From Pseudopyrenochaeta lycopersici (Eukaryota > Ascomycota > Dothideomycetes > Pleosporales > Pseudopyrenochaetaceae), in the NCBI GenBank assembly GCA_003313425.1, contig NHZP01000005.1, positions 1 to 64,000 on the forward strand: DNA of 64,000 bases. The letters run 5' to 3'. Positions 30,430-42,539 of this stretch are shown one piece after another (positions within the stretch are counted from its first letter, which is position 1; every line of letters begins with the position of its first letter). The translations under genes and the position numbers were made by a program. The notes below the pieces were generated by a model. It was not told where the DNA came from and searched no databases. It saw only the letters and a list, made by a program, of their open reading frames with translations.

Positions 30430-33400
30430 TTGTCTGGGGTTAATAATTAGTCTTAGGAAACTGCGCTGGCTGCTACTTACTAGGGCAGCATACACAAGCC
30501 CGTAGCGCAGGCACTCCTGCGACGCACGTAGGCTGTTTAGAAAGATAAGCTGTGTCTAGACAGCCCGGACTAGTTCGCTTTTACGAGCATAATTAGATAA
30601 CGAGAAAACGCCCTCTATGTCGCCTAGACATTAGTAGACGATAGGGCAGATACGAACTTTATCTTATAGCGGTTCCTCTAGCTCACCCAGGGGTTCTAAC
30701 TAATTCCTCTTATTACGCCTATTATATGTAAAGGATATAAAAGCGTTGCTTTAGAATCTATTACTTACAGGGTTAAATTTTACATAAAAATTAATTCCTA
30801 CTTTAAGCACACTTCTGCCTATGTTCTTAACTAGTATAGGGCCTTTAACCTAGTGTTAGGATTCTGCTAGAGGAAACTGCACGCACTACGCTTTAATTAC
30901 TGTTAGGGTATAATTAAATTCCCTAACGCATACTGCTAAACAGAATGCTAGTAACACTCGCATACACTATAAGTTGTCTGCGAGTAAGCTACGCCTAACG
31001 CCTCTACACAGCCTAGTTCCTCTATAGATAGCAGGAATAAAGGTAAGACTAGCTGACGACAGGCAAAGTTAGATACTGCAGCCCTAGTAAAGCCAGACGA
31101 CGAACACTAAGTACTACACTAGTAAACTAAACCTGCAGTGGGTATTAAGGTCGTCTTGCTAAGAGCTATTTAGGCGTTTGCTAAACGAAAAAACTACCCT
31201 CTGTTTATAATAGTTCGTCGCTCACTACTAGGAGCGTTACAGAAAATCTGTTGCGCAGCGGCACAAAAGGACTATAATAAGTTCTTCGACCCTCCTAAGG
31301 AAGTCTTATTAAAAGATATCCTGCCTCCGCACCTGCTTAAGGAATATACCTTAATTATTCCTGTGTTTAATAAAGCAGCCGCGGCTAAGCTCTTAGATTA
31401 CTTAGAACATAACTACGAGATTAAGCTTAAGCTGGGAGCTAAGGTGCCTAATTATTGAGTGAGACTATTTTCTAGTAAATAGTTTAAAGCTATTAAGTAA
31501 TATGTGCAGGAGATAGAGGCCTGGGATTTTATCTTCTAGAGACCCTCTGCTGCACGAAATAACTTACTTATTGTCGCTAAACCTAGCGGTAGTATCTAAG
31601 TCTGCGTGGATTATTAAGACCTTAACAAAGCCTCCGTTAAGGATCAATACCTAATTCCTTTCTTCCGCGAGACTTTAGCTAAGCTTAACAAAGCTGTTAT
31701 CTTTTCTAAATTCGATGTCGTGCACGCTTTTTATTAAATTTGCATGAAGCCTAGTTTAGAGTGGCTTACTACCTTCTCTACGCGTTAGGGCACTTATTAA
31801 TACCGCGTGATGCCTATAGGCCTCTGTAATGCTCCAGCCACGTTTTAAAGGGCAATTAATAGCGCTCTTTTTAAGTACCTTAATAAGTTTTATACCGCCT
31901 ATCTAGACGATATCTTAGTTTTCTTAGAATTAGTAGAAGCCTACATAGAGCATATAAAAAAGGTGCTTACGCGCCTTAAGGAAAAAGGGTTCTATATAGA
32001 CCCGCGCAAATCAGAATTTTATATAGACTGTATTAAGTTCCTAGGTATAATAATCACGAATAAGGGCATTAAAATTAACCCTAAGAAGATTAAGGCTGTA
32101 TAGTAATAGGAAATACTAAAGACTGCCTAAGATATGCTCGCTTTCCTTAGGTACACTAGCTTCTCCCGGCGCTTTATCGAAGGCTACTTAAAGATAGCGT
32201 TACTACTCACACGCCTTATTAAGGCTACTATTATAGAAAAGAAAAGTAGTAATCCTAACAAACTTGCCTATAAGAAGGTTTATTATAAGCCAATTATATA
32301 GGAGGAGGAGGAAGCAAAAGCTTTTGAGGCTCTTAAAGCAGCATTTTATATAGGCGTAGTGTTAAAGCATTTTAATCCTGCTAAGCAAATCTACATCTTT
32401 ACTAATGCGTTAGGATAGGTATTAGGCAGGGTTATAAAGTAATACAACAATAAGGACGTCCTATAACCTGTTACTTTCTTTTTAAAGAAACACTCCTTAG
32501 CAGAGTGTAACTACAACATCTACGATCTTAAACTTATAGTAATTATACAGGCATTTAAGGAATAGGAGCCTAAACTTATAGGCTCTTCTTAACTAATACA
32601 GGTAATAACAGACTATAAGAACCTAGAATAGTTTATAATAACTAAAAAACTTAGCTGACAGTAAGCACAGTAGTCCTTGTTTCTTAGCTAGTTTGACTTT
32701 AAGATTATCTATGCCCCTAGGGAAACTAACAGTAAAGCGAACGCTTTAAGCCATCGACCTCAGGATACCCTAACAGACGCAGAAGACCCTTATTACGGTA
32801 CATGGGCTGCTATTCTTAGACCCTAAGTGCTCTCCCTAGGCATGTAACTAGCAGTTGCAACAGCCTTACGCGCCTTAGCCCTTAGTTAACTTAAGTCCCC
32901 AGACTAAATATCCCAGGAACAAGCTAAGGTAGTGTAATTTTGCTTTACCCGCGCTCGTAAAACAGACTTTCCTATAGAATTTAATAACGACGATAATAAT
33001 CCTACGCCCATCGACAGTATAATAGATCCTTTGCTACCCTGTTATAAGGACGACTATTAGTTAACAGAAGAAATCCTAGACGCCGCGTACGCCAACGACG
33101 CTATAGCCAAAAAGGCCTTCAAAGCTATTAACACAGAAACTGCCAAATTACTATTATAGTTTTACAAGAATAGCTACTATTTCTCTGCTGCAGACCTGTT
33201 AAGCACAGGTGAAGGAGCTTCTCAACGCCTGTAGATAGATAAGACTAGGCTTTACATGCCTCCTAACCTACAGTTACGCTGACGTATTATAGAGTTGTAT
33301 TACAACTATTAAATTGCTAGTTATAAGGGCCCTCGCAACACGTTCTTCCTTATGTACTCGCAGTATTACTGGCTAAAGATGCACCTGTTGATTAAACAGT

Positions 33401-35060
33401 ATTGCGACGCGTGCGCTACTTGTCGCTGAATAAAAAGCCTCAGGACGGTAAGTATAGTTACTTACGGCTACTGCTAGTACCTTATAGACGCTGGACGGAA
33501 ATTTTAGTTAATTTTATTTAAGATTTACCTGCCTCTTAGCTAGATAGCCGTACTTTTAAGAATATCCTTATTATTATAGACCGCCTCACAAAAAGACAGT
33601 ACTTTTTCCCTACGTATAGCTGTACTGTAGCTAAAGCCGCTAGGTGCTTTATAGAGGTCTTTAAATTGCATAGCATTCCTCTTAGTATTGTCTCTAACTA
33701 CAGTTTAAATTTCGTTAGTTAGTTTTAGAGGCGGGTCTGTAAGCGACTGTGTATCTAACAGCGCTTATTAACAGCCTATTACCCTAAAACAGACGGGCAG
33801 ACTAAGCGGGCAAATTAAGCCTTAGAAATTTATCTTTGTTAGTATATTAACTACGCACAAACTAACTAGGCTGCCTAGCTTTACGTCGCTAAGTTTCAGG
33901 CTAACAATATAGTTAACGCCTCTATAGGCATAACGCTATTCTTTGCGGATCTTAGATATCACTCTCGCAGTAGCATACACCCAGGGGAAAACCACGACGA
34001 AAAGCTTAGTAGCGCCGCAGCTAGTAATAAAATCTAGGCAGACGAGCTTATAAACACCTACGCGGACCTAGTTACTTATTTATAAGAACAAATACTATAG
34101 GCTTAATAAGAATAAGCTTACTACGCTAACACCTCTTACCAATTAGTGCTAAAGTACGCTGTTAGAGACTAAGTTATAGTTAATACGATTAATTAGTCTA
34201 CTAAACGGGAATTAAAGAAGCTAGACCTTAAGTAGGTAGGGCCTTACAGCGTTACAAGAGTCGTGCATAACAGCCGGGCGTATTAATTAGACCTTCTACC
34301 AGACATGTTAGGCAGCAGAGTTTTTCCTGTGTTTTACCCTAAGCTTCTTCGGCCTGCGCCCTCGAAAGGGCTTCCAGATTAAGCGCTAGCTTAGCTAGTA
34401 GCTATTAAGGTAATTAATCCTAATAGTAAGGTTTAAGATAAGTAGCTTATTAACGATTTTCTTAATTGCCAGCAAACTAGCGTTAAAGGCCGCTAAAAGC
34501 GCGAGTAGCAGTACCTAATTAAATAGACTAGATACCTAAAACCCACCTAGCACCTGGCAACTAAGTACCCTGACAACTACGACGCTTATCTGTTTTATTA
34601 GCGACAGCCTGATAAGCCTAAGCTACCTACTTGTCGCATGCCTCTAAATTGGTCACCACTCAACAAGGATAGGCTAGCTGCAGAAGAGTATCTTAGCGGC
34701 GACGAAGGTATCTAAACAGTTTTACTTAAGTTAGCGCGCCTCAATTTGCCTCAATTTGCGCGCCTCCAGCCTCAATTCGCGCATCTATAGCCTTAAGATT
34801 GCTCGCCTTCGCCCTCACTCTGCGCAGTGCGCCTTGCTTTACGCGCCACGTCTAGGGACCTCACAACTGAACAAAAATTATAAAGGTTGCTCCTATATGT
34901 ATCATACAAAGGTCTTTGGGTTCTGTTTTCGCGTCGCAGGGTAGAAGTATTAGAAAACACCTTAGAGCTCGGCGATTTTGTATAGGAAACTGTTTAGACA
35001 TACGCAGCGCTATACAAAGCCTATTGCTAGATTCACTGAGTTAGAGGGACTTAGTAGTAA
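30430..35060 (+). pseudogene. Pol of RIPped gypsy element (PR-RT-RH-IN-chromodomain)
   Basis: Protease: TLVDDRADTNFI at ~30,628, where the usual DSG is DDR. Reverse transcriptase: CVDY-DLNKASVKDQYLIPF and YLDDILVF (~31,900). RNase [21 protein letters not shown]. Integrase zinc segment QYCDACATC (~33,400). A frame change lies between 33,430 and 33,480, followed by integrase core segments (IIIDRLTKR, DGQTKRANQALEIYL). A chromodomain follows (EQQYLIKQTRYLKPTQHL, ~34,520). Dozens of stops, nearly all TAG/TAA. Inactive. Confidence 0.85.
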
Positions 35061-35135
35061 ACGGTTTTCTTATGTTTTATCTTAAATTTTTATCTCTTAG
35101 TTCAGAGGCCCTCACTATTTTGAAGGGGGGGGTCG

Positions 35136-35437
35136 TGTCAGGGTTCAATCCTTTCAGGTTACTAGACGCAGGTGAAAGGGTTCAATCCTTCCAAGTTACT
35201 AGACGCAGGTGAAAGGTAACGATCCTGCCAAGTTACTAGACGCAGGTGAAAGGTAACTGTTACCTCTTACCTTTCACCAAGCTAGGTAACTGGATCGGGA
35301 CTAGCCTGCTCTAGCTTATGTATATAGGCAGCACCTCTCCCCTAAAGGTAAGAGGTATCTGCTATTTTGTCCATTTCCTTTTAAATTGAGTTTCTTCAAC
35401 TAAGACCGTCCCAACTGTGCGTGTTGACTGCCTTACA
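35136..35437 (+). repeat. 3' LTR of gypsy element
   Basis: 302 bp, collinear with the 5' LTR, with seven transitions and no gaps. Preceded by the polypurine tract GAAGGGGGGGG. Confidence 0.9.
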
Positions 35438-36251
35438 GTCTCCTACTGCGCCGCTAACTCTAAACCCTACTAACCCCCTACTTTCTTACCTCTCTACCCT
35501 TACTACCCTATCTTTAAAATGCTACTCTACCCTACTCTACTAATTCCTTCCTTTTATATTATTTTATTACTCTAACTTCCGTCCCTATTAGGGCTAGAAC
35601 TCCCTCTACCTGTACCTACTATCTACCTACCCTTTCTTCTTCTTCTAAATATATCTATCCTGCACAGGTTAAAGGACTTTTACAAGTTAGAAGTATTTAC
35701 AGGTTAGGCAGTCTTCTATAGGTTAAAGAGCCTTCTATAGATTAGGGGACTTCTATAAGTTAGGCGGTCTTCTATAAGTTAGGGGGAATTTTATAGGTTA
35801 GAGGACTTCTACAAGTTAGGTAGTCTTCTATAAGTTAGGGGACTTCTACTAGTTAGAGAACCTTCTATATTTATTCTGTATATTCTAACTTTTACTTAAC
35901 TATTAAGTAAAAGTTAGTTTCTAGTTATACTCCCCTCTTCTCTAGCAGCGATCTAGTCTACCCTTCCTCCTCTACTACGCTGCTAGTTCCTTTAATATAT
36001 ACTATAAATACTATAAACACCTAGCACATCTTATTACTCTATATACCGCCCTACTAGCCCTCCTTTCCTTCCTTACAGGCCTGCTACCTATCCCCTTTCC
36101 TTTATTACTTATATTCCCTAACGTCTTTACTGCGTGCGCTCAGCTCTTTTCTATACTAATAGGCCTACCTACCCTCCTCTTCTCCTAAATTAGACGCTTT
36201 CCTTACCTCTTATTCTTCCCTTTCTACTAAAAACAGGTTACAGTTACAAGT
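35438..36251. other. AT-rich flank with degenerate minisatellite
   Basis: No gene. About eleven imperfect 18-19 bp units (AGTTAGGNGACTTCTATA-type) occupy 35,666-35,868. The part from ~36,040 resembles 41,980-42,120 on the other side of the copia insertion (CCTTTACTTTATTACTTAT and neighbouring words). Confidence 0.6.
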
Positions 36252-36256
36252 TATTA

Positions 36257-36379
36257 TGTTGGCGGGCAGCAGGCAGGAGGAACTAGGTTGATTCCTATCA
36301 AATAAGACACAAGGGAACTATATACCCTGTGGATGCTTATATAACAGAGCACGTAAGAAGCTAACCGTGTTGGCTAACA
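36257..36379 (-). repeat. 3' LTR of copia element
   Basis: 123 bp, TG...CA ends, adjacent to target duplication TATTA at 36,252-36,256. Confidence 0.93.
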
Positions 36380-36399
36380 CACCCCCCCAGCTTAAGTGA

Positions 36400-38093
36400 A
36401 TAAAGAGCAACGAAAGCTGTAAATGAAGGTCCTTAAGCATCTGCCTCTACTGTAGTTGGTAGTACCACCCCCCCAGGTCCTGCAGACTAAGAGCAGTACT
36501 CTCTGATTCCTCTCGAATCCTTGATAGGTCACTTAGTCCTAGCTGGCGTACGAAGTCAGCGTGCTTCTGTCGACTAAGGATCTTTGTAAGGCCGTCAGCT
36601 AGCATCTCTGTAGTAGCCTTCCAGTCTACCTACAGTCTGCCTTCTGCTACCTCCTGACGTAACCAATAATAATGTACGTCCACATGCTTCAGCTTCGTCT
36701 GAAGCTTGTTAACTGCCTTTGTCACGATTAAGACAGTCTACTGGTTATCACACCATAGTACTAGTGTAAACTCAGGGTTAAATTGAATAGCTTAAAAGAA
36801 GCGTTGCCACCATTCCATCTCTGATCCTGCAAGGGATAGAGATAGTAGCTCAGCCTCAGTAGTCGATTTTATAACTAATCGTTGGACTGTTACCTTCCAG
36901 TCAATAGGCAGTCCATATAGTTTAAAGATGTAGCCTTAAGAGCTTCAGCGAGTTTCAGGCTCATCTGCGAAGGCCGCATCTAATACACCATAAAAGAGAG
37001 GTTCTTGGTCTAGCTCCTGCTAAGCTAGCGATGTGATGCTAGTTATGCTGTGCTGGATGTCCCCTAACGCTCGAATAGCTAGGTGCTTTGTGCCTATTAG
37101 GTATCTCCACACATGGTTAGCAGCGTGCAGGTGCTTTTGCCCTAGATTCTGTAGGTAGCGTGCAAGGATTAAGTGCGCTCTCGCGACGTCTGGTCTCGTT
37201 AATGTCGATATATACGCTAGTAATCCAACTAGCTGCTGATACCTTTATGTTCGAGCAGCACTTAAATCCTCTATTAAAGGCAGGAGGACGTTGTCCCTCA
37301 GGGGTACGTCCGGGCATCTCACGCTAGACCTCAGGGTAAACTTTACTGCGATCTTGTCGATAAATAAGTCCTGTACTAGGTAGATTGATTGAGTAAGCTC
37401 CTCGCGGATTACACGTATGCCGAGGAACCACTTCAGCTCGCCTAGCTCACGGATCTCGTACGTTCCAAGCATCTGTTGCTTGAACGTTTGGTAGTAGCTC
37501 ATATTGAGCGGATGGACGAGGACGACGATATCGTCCACATAGAAAAAGACGATCAGACGGTCGTTCGTGTATAGGCACGGTGCTCCTGGCACAGGCCTCA
37601 ACCCAAGCTTCTTTAAGGTTAATGAGAGCTCCTGGTACCACAGTAGTGGTGCTTCCTTAAGGCCATAGAGCGCTCGCTAAAGCTCAAGAAGCTCGCCAAA
37701 CTCGTCTGTGAACCCTTCAGGCGTACAACAGTATATCTTACGTAGTAGTCGAGCGTTAAGAAAGGCGTTTAGGGCGTCGAACTGAAACATCTTTAGGTCA
37801 AATGCTGCTGCTAGTGCTACAAGAGATCGAAAGATCTTAATAGCTAACGTTGCAGCATACGTCTCACCCCATGCCTCCTGCAGGTCTCCTCGTACGCATA
37901 TACGCGCCTTAAACTTGTATAGGTACCCGTCTTCGTCGAACTTGTATAAGAACACCCACATTAGGGGTAGAACCTCAGCATCTGCTGTTGTTGCAGTGAC
38001 CTCCGTACGCTTGAAGCAATCTTTTGACCAGCAGCTATTAAGCTCTGCTCGTGCTGCCTCTCTAAACTCAGCACTGAATGGATGATCCTTCAC
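36400..38093 (-). pseudogene. Copia reverse transcriptase and RNase H
   Basis: Reverse transcriptase opens with KDHPFSAEFREAARAELNSC and LPLMWVFLYKFDEDG. It then has FQFDALNAFLNA, RALYGLKEAPLLWYQEL and the catalytic FFYVDDIVVLV (~37,530). The RNase H part includes LTRPDVARAHLILARYL, KSTTEAELLSLS and VDVHYYWLRQEVAEGRL, ending near 36,400. Three or more TAG/TAA stops break the frame (for example at 37,676). The family assignment is secure from the motif order. Confidence 0.9.
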
Positions 38094-39099
38094 TTCCTTC
38101 CATCACTTTGGCGGCTCTAGCAGTTAGTCACGATGTAGCCTTGACCTAGGCATCTCACCTGCGAGCTTCAAAGGAGCTGTTAGATTCAATGCTACTGCGA
38201 ATGCTCTGTAGTATGTAGCTAGGGCCTGGTTAGCTAGCCTCCTAGCTCTCTTCCCTTCTACAATGTTGCTGCTACTTCCGACAGCAAGATCAGCCATCTT
38301 TAGTGCATTGTTCTGCTGACGATCTGGTACATAGTTGTCTGTATTGCTCCATCCTCTAGGCCACTCAGATAGTAGCTTTCGTGGTCAGCCTCGCCTGCCT
38401 GTTGCAGCTGGCCTAAGTGGTCCATCTGGCCTACTTAGTCCATCTGGTCTACTTGTGACTGTAGACGTGTCATCCTCATGATGTGTCTGCAGCTCATCAA
38501 GCAGCTGTTCTTAAACCTGTTCCTCAGTGCCTTAATCTTCAGCACTAACTTGTTCTACCAGCTCTGTAGCTTAGTCTAGTTCTCCATCGTCGCCTGCCTC
38601 CTGTTAAGGTAGTGCAGTACCACAATCTAATAGTTCTGGTGTTAGTAGAAAGCCCCAGTCCTTATAGAACTCTACCACCATGTTATTTTCAGCTATCTCT
38701 GTAGAACGAGCTGTCTCATCGTTGAGCTGATGCCTCTGGTTCTGCAGTATCTCTTAATCAGCCTCTATCTCCTGTACCTAAGGTATGTTAAGATAGTCAA
38801 TATCTTCTCGTACGATAGCTTCTCTCTCAGCTTTCTTATAGTCGTTAAAAAGGCTGTTCTTCTAAAATATCACGTCTCTCACGCGTATTACCTGGCTCTT
38901 CTTTAGCAGCCAGATGCGGAAGATATTCGTTAAGTCGTACCCTGTAAGGTATCCTATAAATGTACGAGACTCAAGCTTATCTACTTTCTTTAGCTTCTTA
39001 TTCAGGACATAGGCTTTGCAGCCTATCTGTGAGAAGTGGGCAACTGAAGGCTGCCTGCCATAGACTAGCTCATATGGCGTCTTCCATGCGATTGACTTA

Positions 39100-39995
39100 G
39101 TAGGCGTGACATTGACGATTCGAGCTGCTGTAACTGCTAGCTCATTTGACAGCGACTTTGGCAGTCCTGCCTTGATTCAAAGTGATCTTGCTCTTGTCAT
39201 AATCACGTTCCCTGCTTGCTCTGCGGCTCCTAGCTGTTCAGGCGTGTCAGGGGCTCGAAGCTCAACCTTAAGGCCAGCCTGCCTCGCAATCTCATAGAGC
39301 TGTAAGCCGTACCCGCGATCGCCGTCAACCTTAAGGACAACGACAGTATGTCCATGCTGGCGTTCAATCTTGTTTATTAGCGCTCGCAACGCTGCTATCA
39401 CAACAGGTAGTGTTTTATTAGCAAGAGTCGTCGCCTTATGCCACCTTAAGAACTCGCATACAGCATGCAGGAGGTAACAATCTCCGTTATAGCACGTTTC
39501 TCCTGTTAGGATCAGCTGTACGAGATCAACTACAATCCTATAGAAAGGCCTTGTAGCTCGATCGTCTGATTGACGCCTGCTGACCTAAGCTATTAATTTT
39601 GACTCAATGCAGGTCTCGCATTCTCGCAGCTGTGGTGCTCGAGCTCCTTGCTCAAGGTTGATTCCTCGTACGTTCGCATTTAAGTAATCAATTGCCTCCT
39701 TGCTCGCGTGTGCAAACATCTCATGAGCTTCAACATGAGATGCGGCAATTGGACGTCGATCTTCCCGTGAGACCTTGTACGCTCCTCGAAGAGCTGTTGC
39801 GAAGCTACTCAGTGCTAGACGATCGTTCTCGTCAGCATCAACGATCCAGTGTCCTTCTCTATACCTAAGTAGGCATGTGACGTTTGACGGATGCTGCTTG
39901 TATATAACATCTCGTCCTGAGTCGAACTGAATACCTATTTCTCGGCATCTTAAGAGGCTTACAACGTTTGTAAAGAAGCCTTCTATAAGGGCCAC
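39100..39995 (-). pseudogene. Copia integrase region
   Basis: Two open segments. 39,585-39,995 carries the pre-integrase zinc motif (HEMFAHASKEAIDYL ... CETC). 39,177-39,401 carries part of the catalytic core (VLKVDGDRGYG, PEQLGAAEQAG; the usual PEQNG is changed). The protease segment upstream is not clearly recognisable. The region is broken by stops. Confidence 0.85.
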
Positions 39996-40262
39996 ATTAG
40001 TCAGCTTAATCTAACTTATTCCAGACAGTCGATTAACTTTAAACACAACCTCTCCCCAGGCCTGTATTGCTAGACTTAAGTCTCCTGCAAGCACTGTTTC
40101 CTGAGCTGTCGCCTGCCTTGTCTCTCGCCAGCCAAACCTCCTTAAATTGCATATATAGATGTTTAAGCCTAGGTCAAGGATCCATCAATTAATAATCGTT
40201 AGCAGCGTTTTTGGTTGCACCTGAGTGACGGAGAAGGAGCTGTAGGTCGCAAAACTGCCCCC

Positions 40263-41354
40263 TTAGCTCTCCTTTCCACCGTCAAGGCTTATTAGCTCAT
40301 CCACGCCCTTAATTTTCTTGCCGTGACAAGCGAGGAGCTTATTAATCCTTTTAACCTGCTCTAGGTTCTTCAAGGCCTCAGCTATCCTATCCTGTACAGC
40401 TTTAACAGGTCGAAAGCTCTCTAGTCTCTTTGGATGATCTGGAAACAGGTACCAGCACTCCCTATACCAATGCATACCTCCGCAGAGACATTCTGGCTTA
40501 TGAGCTGATTTTGATAATCTCTGCTCCTTCTAGTCTTTCTGGTCTGTTCTGTTTAAAACACCAAGTGTTGCAAACGTGCCAAGCGACGTTGCACTAGGCC
40601 CAATTCGTCAATAATAGACCCTAAACTAAGCTATATAGTCTGCTAGAGGTTGAATCTCATTCGTCTTGTCTAGGGTCTCCTTTTTAATGAGGTCATAGTA
40701 CGACGATGCTGCCCATTCAGGGGCAATCGTCCTGATAGATGTCAGGAAATCCTCTTAAGCTCGATAACCTGTTGTTTCAGGGAGACCTGCCTCCCCGCCT
40801 TAGTTAGTAATGTGAATCCAGTCGTCAAGCCATTACTCAAGATCTCAACTCTGAGGACCGTCCTACAGAGCTCGATATTTGACAGTCAGCTCTCTGCTTC
40901 GTGAGGCAGCTGTTAGCGCAAACTGCTTCTTGAGAGTGACCAGTCGATCATACGCCTCATCTTTTCCGCTAATAAGGTAAAGGTGTCGAGCAGCAATCGT
41001 ACGGCTAATGTCAAGAAGGAGCTCACCATCCTTCTACTTAAGTTTCATATACTCTGCTCTTTCGTATCTCCAGTCTTAAAGGAGATCACTGTATAATGCC
41101 TTTTCAGCTGCGTCTAGCTAGCTGATCTCTGTCGCTCCTGGCCGTATATCGCTAGGTAACGGTCTGGTTGGTTCTCTAAGCTTTGGTAGCTCATCCTTTG
41201 GTTTTGAGATGTCGTGGTACTTCCAAATACCATCTACGACAGCTTTCTCTCGTCGTAGCTGGAACCACGACTCCCAGTCAGCTGGTTTATCCAGTAAAAC
41301 AGTCACTCGTGTGGCTCCTGCGTCGTTGTACGACATCGTGATCTCAGTAATCAA
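40263..41354 (-). pseudogene. Copia Gag
   Basis: N-terminal part (41,118-41,354): TVLLDKPADWESWFQLRREKA and WKYHDISKP, typical of fungal copia Gag. C-terminal part (40,263-40,475): a knuckle-like C-L-C-G-G-M-H-W-Y-R-E-C just before and at its start, then AVQDRIAEALKN. It is joined by a stop-containing stretch between them. Confidence 0.75.
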
Positions 41355-41540
41355 TCACCAAACTGATCTCTATGCGGAGAGCAACAGTTCTGGTTAAATA
41401 GCGACACTTGTCGACTATATAGGTCTTTGACGCTGACCTAGCTGTCAATAGACACAACGGGTAAAGGTGAACGTAGTTGTTATCAGTTACACGTCTAAAG
41501 CTATATTCGTGCAGAGTTGCGTAGCTTAGGAGGTGCAAAC

Positions 41541-41552
41541 CGGGCTCATAAC
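41541..41552 (-). promoter_or_regulatory. Primer-binding site matching initiator tRNA-Met anticodon arm
   Basis: Immediately inside the 5' LTR, the plus strand reads GGGCTCATAAC. This matches the anticodon stem-loop of initiator tRNA-Met, with CAT at the centre. The element would therefore be primed by a half-tRNA, as described for Drosophila copia and relatives. Confidence 0.75.
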
Positions 41553-41675
41553 TGTTGGTGGGCAGCAGGCAGGAGGAACTAGGTTGATTCCTATCAAATG
41601 AGACACAAGGGAACTATATACCCTGTGGATGCTTATATAACAGAGCACGTGAGGAGCTAACCGTGTTGGCTAACA
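41553..41675 (-). repeat. 5' LTR of copia element
   Basis: 123 bp; four transitions relative to the other LTR and no gaps. Followed by target duplication TATTA at 41,676-41,680. Confidence 0.93.
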
Positions 41676-41680
41676 TATTA

Positions 41681-42335
41681 TTATAAATTACTATTACAGG
41701 TAACAGATAACTAGAAATAGATAACAGGAACTAGGTTACGCGCTCTTTCTAGCTTTAAGTAGTTGTCTTTAACTATTAAACCTATCTCGTAAACTTAGCA
41801 ATTATCTTTATACGTTTATTCTTCTTTTTATAATACTTTACGGGCCCTAACTTCTATTCTAATAGGGATGTAAGTTAGTTTCTACCTTTCTAACTTTTAA
41901 TCTGGCCTAAACCTAAATCCTCTACCCTCTTCTTTTTCTAATACTTTACTGCTCTTTACTCTTCCCCCTCTTCTCCTAATAGGTTAAGCCCTTCTTTCCT
42001 TTCTTACGGGCCCGCCTACTACCCCCCTTTACTTTATTACTTATTATCCCTAACATCTTCTCTACTTACGCTTAGCTTCTTTTCTTATATTAACGGGCTA
42101 ACTGCCTACTCTTTTCTTATAACAGATCTCTCTTAACAGATCTCTCTCTACTAGTTTCTCTGCTGCCTATAAGTTGTGGGCGACGGGTCACAGACTACAA
42201 TTCTGTGTAGTTGCTACAGGTTGCGGTTATAGTTACAGGCACGGGTTACTGCTTACTAGATGTAGCCGCAAGTTAGTCTACGACACGGTTGTCCCAGCGT
42301 CTTATAATCTAATCTATAATTTTCTTAAACCTCGG
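41681..42335. other. AT-rich sequence with short repeats, no gene
   Basis: Continuation of the DNA into which the copia element inserted. No supported coding sequence. Confidence 0.4.
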
Positions 42336-42456
42336 TTTTTATAATCTTCTATTTTTATAATCCTCTATTTTTATAATCCTCTATTTTTATAATTCTCTAT
42401 TTTTATAATCCTCTATTTTTATAATCCTCTATTTTTATAATCCTCTATTTTTATAA
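42336..42456. repeat. 16 bp minisatellite (TCTATTTTTATAATCC)
   Basis: About 7.6 nearly perfect copies in tandem, just beyond the 3' end of the helicase pseudogene on the minus strand. Confidence 0.95.
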
Positions 42457-42539
42457 AATAACCTATTTACTGTCTCTAATAATTTACGACTTACAATATA
42501 TAATTCACTAGGTCTTTATCTTTACACGGACTCTTCTAT

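Larger units (their letters stand above)
27440..35437 (+). mobile_element. Full-length Ty3/gypsy chromodomain retrotransposon, RIP-inactivated
   Basis: Two 302 bp LTRs (27,440-27,741 and 35,136-35,437) differ at seven sites, all transitions, with no indels. Gag and pol can be read between them through many TAG/TAA codons. A G-rich polypurine tract (about 35,122-35,132) precedes the 3' LTR. No matching target duplication is visible (CTAAG on the left, GTCTC on the right), so an end was mutated or rearranged. The order PR-RT-RNase H-IN-chromodomain identifies a chromovirus-type gypsy element. Confidence 0.92.
36257..41675 (-). mobile_element. Ty1/copia retrotransposon with TATTA target duplication
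   Basis: Two 123 bp LTRs (36,257-36,379 and 41,553-41,675) begin TGTTGG and end CTAACA. They are flanked by the identical 5 bp target duplication TATTA (36,252-36,256 and 41,676-41,680). All genes run on the minus strand, in the copia order gag, integrase, reverse transcriptase, RNase H. The LTRs differ by four transitions. It has a limited number of in-frame stops, so it is less decayed than the gypsy copies. A C-rich plus-strand run at 36,381-36,387 is the polypurine tract for the minus-strand element. Confidence 0.95.

Noticed and set aside
27435..35442. Target-site duplication for the full-length gypsy element
   Set aside because: CTAAG before the 5' LTR and GTCTC after the 3' LTR do not match; not annotated.
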